Assembly: GCF_903819165.1 (NCBI RefSeq)
Contig: NZ_CAIJCS010000016.1
Span: forward strand, 62,001-126,000
Source of the DNA: Aedoeadaptatus nemausensis
Lineage (GTDB): Bacteria > Bacillota > Clostridia > Tissierellales > Peptoniphilaceae
Length of the DNA: 64,000 bases
Direction of reading: 5' to 3'
Positions 58,930 through 64,000 of this stretch are shown piece by piece; position 1 is the first letter of the stretch, and the number at the start of each line of letters is the position of its first letter. Made by a program: the position numbers and the translations under genes. Under the pieces are notes generated by a model, which saw nothing but the letters and a program-made list of their open reading frames with translations, did no database searches and had not been told where the DNA came from.

Positions 58930-60480
58930 ATGAACAGAATCACGGCGGCGGAAGCTGCCAAGCTTATTGAAGATGGCGACACCCTTGCCGTGAGCGGTTT
59001 TTTACTCGCCACGACTCCCAGCGCGATTTTGCGCGCTATCGGCGAGCGGTTTCTGGAAGAGGGCGCGCCGCGGAATATGACCCTTCTTCAGGCGGCAGGT
59101 ACGGGAAATAACGGCGACGAGGGGATTATGGAAATTTCCCACCCGGGCATGGTGAAGCGCTACATGACCGGCCACTTTGCGCGAAATCGCAGGCTGGAAG
59201 CTCAGGCCTTGGATCACGCCATCGAGGCCTATAATTTCCCCCAAGGGGTCTTGTCGAAAATGTACAGGGCTCTCTCCGCAGGTCAAAAGGGCGTACTTAC
59301 AAAAATTGGCCTCCACACTTTCTGCGATCCGCGCCGGGGCGGCGGAAAGCTTACGGATATCACCACGGAAGATTTGGTGGAGCTGACGGAAGTGGCGGGG
59401 GAGGAGTATTTATTTTACAAGGCACCATCCCTCGACGTGGCCATTATTCGGGGCACTACCGCCGATGAAAAGGGTAATATTACCATGGAGGAAGAATCCA
59501 ATATTATCGACGCGCGGGAGATCGCCATGGCGACGAAGGCCTGCGGCGGCAAGGTAATCGTCCAGGTAAAATACCTCGCCGACTCCAAATCTTTAGATCG
59601 AAATGACGTGGTGATTCCCGGAGTTTTGGTGGATCACGTGGTTTTATGCGAGGATCCGGAGAAGACCCATCGCCAAACGGTGGCGAATTTTTACGACCCG
59701 GCCATTGCCGGCCACGTGAAGGTTTCCGCCAAGCCGGAAAGTCACTTTCCCTTAAATGAGCGAAAGATCATCGCCCGTCGAGCGGCCATGGAAATCCGCC
59801 CGGGAGATGTGGTGAATTTAGGTTATGGCATGCCCGAGGTAGTGGGCATCGTCGCCAATGAAGAGGGCATGGGCGAGGAGATTACTTTGACCCTGGAGTG
59901 CGGCATTTTAGGCGGCATTCCCTTAGGGGGACCGAATTTCGGATCGGCTCTTAACGCCGACGCTAATTTTCCCATGAGCCAAATGTTTGATTTTTACAAT
60001 GGCGGCGGATTGGACAGCGCCTTTTTAGGTTTCGCCGAAGTAAACCCCATGGGCGACATTAATGTGAGCCATTTCGGCGGGCGCTTTGCCGGCTGCGGAG
60101 GCTTTATCGACATTTCTCAGCCTACGAGGCGAGTGTTTTTCGTAGGCACTCTAACCTCCGGCGGTCTAGTGGAATCAGTAAGAGACGGAAAGCTCGTTAT
60201 CGAGCGGGAAGGGTCGCGTAAAAAGTTTATGAAGTCTATCGAACAGACCACTTTTAACGCAGCTTACGGACTGGAAAAAGGACAGGACATTACCTTTATC
60301 ACCGATCGCTGCGTCATGAAGCCCACGGAAAAGGGACTGATGATTACAGAAATTGCCCCGGGAATCGACATCCAAAGAGATATTTTGGATCAAATGGATT
60401 TTGCGCCCATTGTGAGCGAGGAGCTCATCGAAATGGATCCCCGTATTTTCAGAGAAGAGACAATGAACTTAAGAGCATAA
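58930..60480 (+). CDS. Pct-like acyl-CoA:acetate CoA-transferase, copy 2
   Basis: A 516-aa fused CoA-transferase, closely similar throughout to the copy at 56016. The catalytic Glu323 is in TLECGILGGIPLGG; the residue after it is Cys instead of Asp. It has its own promoter and terminator, so the two copies may serve different acids or conditions. The start ATG 58930 follows a GGAGG site. Both are probably cytoplasmic. Confidence 0.9.
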   Translation: MNRITAAEAAKLIEDGDTLAVSGFLLATTPSAILRAIGERFLEEGAPRNMTLLQAAGTGNNGDEGIMEISHPGMVKRYMTGHFARNRRLEAQALDHAIEAYNFPQGVLSKMYRALSAGQKGVLTKIGLHTFCDPRRGGGKLTDITTEDLVELTEVAGEEYLFYKAPSLDVAIIRGTTADEKGNITMEEESNIIDAREIAMATKACGGKVIVQVKYLADSKSLDRNDVVIPGVLVDHVVLCEDPEKTHRQTVANFYDPAIAGHVKVSAKPESHFPLNERKIIARRAAMEIRPGDVVNLGYGMPEVVGIVANEEGMGEEITLTLECGILGGIPLGGPNFGSALNADANFPMSQMFDFYNGGGLDSAFLGFAEVNPMGDINVSHFGGRFAGCGGFIDISQPTRRVFFVGTLTSGGLVESVRDGKLVIEREGSRKKFMKSIEQTTFNAAYGLEKGQDITFITDRCVMKPTEKGLMITEIAPGIDIQRDILDQMDFAPIVSEELIEMDPRIFREETMNLRA

Positions 60481-60484
60481 AAAG

Positions 60485-60512
60485 AGAGATCCCCGGAGGG
60501 ATCTCTTTTTGA
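60485..60512. terminator. Terminator between second Pct gene and acyl-CoA synthetase
   Basis: AGAGATCCC/GGGATCTCT stem with a 4-nt loop and T-run, between two convergent genes; A and T runs make it bidirectional. Confidence 0.88.
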
Positions 60513-62024
60513 TTAACGCAAATGCTGCTTCATCCAACAGAGCAGGGCTTTGTCGTCGATTTTCCCCGTTCCGTTAGCGGGGAGGGCGTCGTGAATGACG
60601 ATGTATTTCGGCATTTTGTAGCGCACGAGCCTTTCCGCTAAGTGTTTGCGAATAGCCTCTTCAGCTTCTTTCGAATTTCGGTCGTCTCTCAGGGACACAT
60701 TTAGGCAAACTTCCTCGCCCATAATGGGATCTTTTTGCGCCAAGGCCCGTGCCTGATCGATATAGTCCAATTCTTTGACGACATTTTCGATTTCGATGGC
60801 GGAAATATTTTCGCCGCCGCGAATAATAATATCCTTCGTGCGGCCGGAAATGTAGAGATGGCCCTTTTCATCGAGAAGGCCGATGTCGCCGGTGCAAAGC
60901 CAGTCTTTTTCCGTGTAGGTATTTTTGCCGTTAATATAGCCCTTCATCACATTTTTTCCCCGCACGACGATATTGCCCGCCTCACCTACGGGAAGGGGCT
61001 TGCGATCGTTGTCGACAATGGCGATTTCGCAGTCGTCGATCACCGTACCTACGCTTACCGATGCAGTTTCGTCGTCTTCGCTCGGACGGACCACCGTAAT
61101 GGCGGGGGAAGTTTCCGTCTGGCCGTAAGATTGGGTCAGGTGCTTCATACCGAAGCCTTCTTTAATGGCCAGATATTCCCGTGCCGTTAGGGGAGAGCCT
61201 GCCACTATGCCGGAGCGGAGAGAGGACAGATCGTAGTGGCCGAGGTCGTTGTGGCGCATGGCCACGAGAAACAGGGCCGGTACGCCGTTAAAGACTGTAA
61301 TGTGATATTGAGCGATGCTCGCCAGTAAGTGGGAGGATTTTGTGCTGTCCAAAATTGTGAGCTTTGCGCCGGCCATTAAGGCGCAAAGGGTGGTGGCGGA
61401 CAAGCCGAAGCAATGGAAGAGGGGAACGCTCAGTAAGAAATTATCCCCGCCGTTCCAGCCCATGATTTCGGACACTTTGGCGGCATTATGTAAAAGATTA
61501 ATATGAGTGAGTTGCACGCCCTTCGGAACCCCTGTGGTTCCGGAGGTTAAGAGGATGCAGGCCACATCTTCCGGTTGGTTATGAATTTTAAGAGTAAGCA
61601 GATGGGAGTACTGATAGCCCCGATTTGTATAGAGAACCGTATACTCTTTCGATATTTTGTGGATATTTTTTATCTGCTGCGCATAGTCGTGAAATTCGTT
61701 GGTTACTACGTACTTCGCTCCGACGATGTCCATGATCTGAGCGATTTCCGAGGTGGTGTAGGAGGGGTTGACGGGGACGGTGACGGCGCCGAGCATTTGC
61801 AGGCCGAAAAAGGCGAAGAGCCAGTCGGCGGAATTTTTCCCCATAATCAGAACATGATCTCCTCGTTTCACGCCGCTCGTGGCAAAGTAGGCGGCAAAGG
61901 AAAGGGAAATATTATGTAAATCTTCGTAAGTATAGGATTTATTTTTGTGAATAATGGCGACATTTTGCGGATGTTTATTTCTCCACTCAAAAGGCATGCA
62001 GCCGATCGTTTTATAATAGTCCAT
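60513..62024 (-). CDS. Acyl-CoA synthetase (AMP-binding, class I adenylate-forming)
   Basis: The 503-aa enzyme has the AMP-binding motif LLTSGTTGVPKGVQLTH, the A5 region QSYGQTETSPA, the CTGDIGLLDEKGHLYISGRTKDIIIRGGENIS hinge region and the C-terminal catalytic lysine in LPANGTGKID. It activates a carboxylic acid with ATP and CoA. Start ATG 62024 follows GGAGG; a TTG one codon upstream is less likely. It is divergent from the GntR gene with a GntR-type operator in front. Confidence 0.92.
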   Translation of the reverse strand: MDYYKTIGCMPFEWRNKHPQNVAIIHKNKSYTYEDLHNISLSFAAYFATSGVKRGDHVLIMGKNSADWLFAFFGLQMLGAVTVPVNPSYTTSEIAQIMDIVGAKYVVTNEFHDYAQQIKNIHKISKEYTVLYTNRGYQYSHLLTLKIHNQPEDVACILLTSGTTGVPKGVQLTHINLLHNAAKVSEIMGWNGGDNFLLSVPLFHCFGLSATTLCALMAGAKLTILDSTKSSHLLASIAQYHITVFNGVPALFLVAMRHNDLGHYDLSSLRSGIVAGSPLTAREYLAIKEGFGMKHLTQSYGQTETSPAITVVRPSEDDETASVSVGTVIDDCEIAIVDNDRKPLPVGEAGNIVVRGKNVMKGYINGKNTYTEKDWLCTGDIGLLDEKGHLYISGRTKDIIIRGGENISAIEIENVVKELDYIDQARALAQKDPIMGEEVCLNVSLRDDRNSKEAEEAIRKHLAERLVRYKMPKYIVIHDALPANGTGKIDDKALLCWMKQHLR

Positions 62025-62086
62025 CAAAACCTCCGGAAAAACGGGACGCAGAAATTATTTTACTAAGCGCCACGTGGCTATGAATA

Positions 62087-62098
62087 CTAGTATACAAG
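62087..62098. promoter_or_regulatory. Candidate GntR operator 1
   Basis: CTAGTATACAAG, with a GTATAC core resembling operators of FCD-type GntR regulators. It lies 63 bp upstream of the acyl-CoA synthetase start. Confidence 0.5.
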
Positions 62099-62379
62099 AA
62101 TTACTTTACTACAAAATAAAAAATTATCAAGTAAAAATGTAAAAAAACAAACGATTTATTTTTGAGAAAAAGGATTTGCAGATACAAAACAATAAAAAAA
62201 CAAGGAAAACTATTTCACGTACTACTAATGGAAGGGCAAGAATATACAAAAAGTTAAGGAAGGGTTATAAATGTGTAAATAACAGGACTCCAAAGATATT
62301 AACAAAGTATATTTTGGGAAAAACTTCGTTTGTTAATTTTTATAAAATGTTCTTGCAATTGTTTTTCCAAAATAGTAGA

Positions 62380-62391
62380 CTAGTACACAAG
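62380..62391. promoter_or_regulatory. Candidate GntR operator 2
   Basis: CTAGTACACAAG, one mismatch from operator 1 and in the same orientation; it abuts the ribosome site of the GntR gene, suggesting autoregulation. Confidence 0.5.
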
Positions 62392-62409
62392 AAGGAGACA
62401 AGTGTAGAA

Positions 62410-63069
62410 ATGAAGATGAACTCTTATGCTTTGTACGACGACTTGCTCCGGCGAATTATCGACCTTTCTCTTTATCCCGGAATGCAACTCAGCGAAAACG
62501 CCGTCAGCACCGAGTATAATGTTTCAAGGTCCGTCGTTCGCGGAGCCTTTGCACGACTTGTTGAAAGCAATCTTTTGAAGGTGTATCCACAAAGGGGAAC
62601 CTATGTCAGCCTCGTGAACCTAAACTACATACAAAAGGCGTTATTCATCCGCGCAGCAGTAGAAAAAGAAGTTTTGAGGCGTTTTATGACGGGGCCTCTT
62701 CCGAGAGAGAGCATCATCGAGAAGATGGAGCTGAATCTTCAAGCGCAGCGCGAGTTTGTCGGCGAGAAGAAGTACGTTGAAAACTTCCGTCTCTTGGACG
62801 AACAGTTTCACAACTACATTCTCGCAGGAAATGATTCCGAAGACATTCTTCATTTACTGGACCAGCATCTTCTTCACATTGCGCGCTGGCGTAATATTTA
62901 CGTCGACAGCGGCGTTTACCTGGCGACGCTCGTCGATCAGCACGAGAAAATTTTGGAAGCCGTGAAATCAAACGATCTCGAAGCCGCTCTATCGGCGACG
63001 GACATTCACATCAATACGGTGCACGAAATGGTCGTGGAGGACCCGGAGTTTTCAGATTTTTTCGAGTAG
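62410..63069 (+). CDS. GntR-family regulator, FCD/FadR-type
   Basis: The 219-aa protein has an N-terminal winged helix (LYPGMQLSENAVSTEYNVSRSVVRGAFARL) and a helical FCD ligand domain with FRLLDEQFHNYIL and DQHEKILEAVKSNDLEAAL. The latter motif binds metal and carboxylate effectors in the family. ATG 62410 follows AGAAGGAGA about 10 nt away; the open frame upstream lacks family sequence. It probably responds to a carboxylic acid or CoA ester and controls the flanking CoA genes. Confidence 0.88.
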   Translation: MKMNSYALYDDLLRRIIDLSLYPGMQLSENAVSTEYNVSRSVVRGAFARLVESNLLKVYPQRGTYVSLVNLNYIQKALFIRAAVEKEVLRRFMTGPLPRESIIEKMELNLQAQREFVGEKKYVENFRLLDEQFHNYILAGNDSEDILHLLDQHLLHIARWRNIYVDSGVYLATLVDQHEKILEAVKSNDLEAALSATDIHINTVHEMVVEDPEFSDFFE

Positions 63070-63143
63070 CTGAATTGTTAAGTATTAGTTTTGTCAAACA
63101 CTTCTTCTGCCCAGGCAGAGCGTGACTTGAAAGGATGGATTAG

Positions 63144-64000
63144 ATGACAGAAAGCAAAAAACTTCTAGAAGGTGTGAAAGTTGTCGAATTGGCTACTTTC
63201 ATCGCAGCAGCAACCACCGGTCGCTTTTTAGCTGACCTCGGCGCAGATGTAATTAAGGTTGAACGTTCCGGCGGCGACCCCTTACGCTACACCGCTCCTT
63301 CTGAAGGAAGACCTTTGGATATGCATGAAAACACGACGTGGGAACTTGAAAACGGAAACAAGAGATGTATCTCCATCGACACCCGCGGGGAAGAAGGAAA
63401 AGAAGTCCTCTTTAAGTTACTTGAAGATGCCGATGTGTTAATTACGAACTGGCGTACGAGAGCATTGGAAAAAGCAGGCCTCGACTACGAAACACTTAAG
63501 GAGAAATTCCCGAAACTTGTCTACGGTATGTGTACAGGTTACGGCGAATTCGGCCCCGACAGAAACCTTCCCGGTTTCGACTTTACAGCCTTCTTCGCAC
63601 GTGGCGGTTATCTCGAAACCTTAAGACAACGTGACGGCGTCCCCATGAACGTCGTACCGGGCGTAGGCGACCACAACGTCGGTATGAACCTTGCCGCCGG
63701 TATCTTAGCCGCTCTTTACCACGCAAAAATGACCGGTAAGGGCGAAAAGGTTGAAACGAGCTTATTTGAAACGGCAGTTTTCAACATGGGCATGATGGTT
63801 CAAGCAGCTCAATATACCGATCACGGCGAAAAATACCCGATCAATATTAAAGAATCTCCGAACCCCTTCTTGGCTTGCTGGAGAAGTAAAGATGACCGCT
63901 ACGTACAAACCTGTATGCCGGACTACAACACTTACTTCGAAAAGTTCATGACCGCTCTGGGTCTTACGGAATTCTTAGGCGACGACAAGGATAAATACTT
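63144..64000 (+). CDS. CaiB/BaiF-type (family III) CoA-transferase, HadA-like (3' end outside window)
   Basis: The first 285 residues are present and the frame is open to the window end. LLEGVKVVELATFIAAATTGRFLADLGADVIKVE is the family III start; YGMCTGYGEFGPD and VPGVGDHNVGMNLAAGILAALY follow, with the catalytic Asp expected in GVGDH. The ENGNKRCISID segment resembles 2-hydroxyisocaproate/(R)-2-hydroxyacyl CoA-transferases such as HadA. ATG 63144 has AAAGGATG about 10 bp upstream. The substrate is inferred; a hydratase gene set downstream would support HadA. Confidence 0.85.
   Translation, partial: MTESKKLLEGVKVVELATFIAAATTGRFLADLGADVIKVERSGGDPLRYTAPSEGRPLDMHENTTWELENGNKRCISIDTRGEEGKEVLFKLLEDADVLITNWRTRALEKAGLDYETLKEKFPKLVYGMCTGYGEFGPDRNLPGFDFTAFFARGGYLETLRQRDGVPMNVVPGVGDHNVGMNLAAGILAALYHAKMTGKGEKVETSLFETAVFNMGMMVQAAQYTDHGEKYPINIKESPNPFLACWRSKDDRYVQTCMPDYNTYFEKFMTALGLTEFLGDDKDKY

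Larger units (their letters stand above)
62025..62409. other. AT-rich divergent regulatory region
   Basis: No gene was found. It holds two near-identical 12-bp elements (62087-62098 and 62380-62391), one upstream of the acyl-CoA synthetase and one just upstream of the GntR ribosome site. The centre is strongly AT-rich and has no recognised structure. Confidence 0.5.

Noticed and set aside
62176-62409. Longer N-terminus for the GntR protein from an upstream start
   Set aside because: The added 78 residues are Lys/Asn-rich from AT-rich DNA without family similarity, and would cross the operator and ribosome site.
1-64000. CRISPR array, prophage or insertion sequence
   Set aside because: No regularly spaced repeats, transposase, integrase or phage structural genes were seen on either strand.

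Overview
The window reads as a chromosomal stretch of an anaerobic, amino-acid- and organic-acid-fermenting member of the Firmicutes. The suggestive features are a class II (B12-dependent) ribonucleotide reductase, indolepyruvate:ferredoxin oxidoreductase, CoA-transferases of three different types, a glycyl-radical enzyme with its activase, and a sigma-B/F-type regulatory triad next to gyrA. Gene content and order resemble Peptoniphilaceae (Tissierellia), with moderate G+C for that family. This assignment is an inference from gene content, not a database match. There are no phage genes, insertion sequences, CRISPR arrays or rRNA genes.

Layout. 1-5.4 kb: the 3' part of gyrA, a tight operon of STAS antagonist, short anti-sigma-like protein, sigma factor and a PsiE-like membrane protein, tRNA-Arg(CCT), a MarR regulator, and an ArsS-type radical SAM enzyme. 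5.4-10.4 kb: a DUF3783 protein (minus strand), a 0.7-kb AT-rich leader with a possible 24-aa peptide, then iorA-iorB and a CoA-transferase, probably an aromatic amino acid fermentation operon. 10.4-18.4 kb: housekeeping and repair genes (HAD phosphatase, dinB, two hotdog thioesterases, an EamA transporter, a zinc-ribbon tail-anchored protein, an AlkD-like glycosylase, a cysteine desulfurase overlapping mnmA, and a MaoC protein). 18.5-23.7 kb: two brnQ paralogues (the first apparently starting at ACG), an NhaC antiporter and a glucosaminidase. 23.8-31.9 kb: nrdJ, a secreted M23 peptidase, tRNA-Ser(CGA), an ATP-grasp ligase, tpx, rlmH and small or uncharacterised proteins.

31.9-46 kb: a strong promoter followed by a structured RNA that ends in a terminator just before an MFS transporter gene; a Fur-family regulator divergent from a zinc ABC transporter operon; yycJ-like, surE and transporter genes; nfo convergent with glpK; a YpfJ-type protease; and a minus-strand operon in which two half-size chromate-transporter genes flank a PfoR-like membrane protein. 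46-53.5 kb: proC, a MATE pump, a YwaF-like protein, a Crp/Fnr regulator divergent from the yjjI-yjjW glycyl-radical pair, and a secreted stalk-domain protein. 53.5-64 kb: an organic-acid catabolic region with LysR and GntR regulators, a GntP permease, two Pct-type CoA-transferases, a crotonase, a MaoC hydratase, an acyl-CoA synthetase and the start of a CaiB/HadA-type CoA-transferase.

How the genes work together. The metabolic theme is fermentation of amino acids and short hydroxy or keto acids through CoA thioesters. BrnQ and GntP import substrates, CoA-transferases activate or release acids without spending ATP, and IorAB oxidises 2-oxo acids. The crotonase plus MaoC pair could invert the stereochemistry of 3-hydroxyacyl-CoA through the enoyl-CoA. 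The least explained items are the structured RNA at about 32.02-32.18 kb, the ArsS-like enzyme outside an arsenic context, the ChrA-PfoR-ChrA operon, and the YjjI/YjjW pair of unknown substrate.
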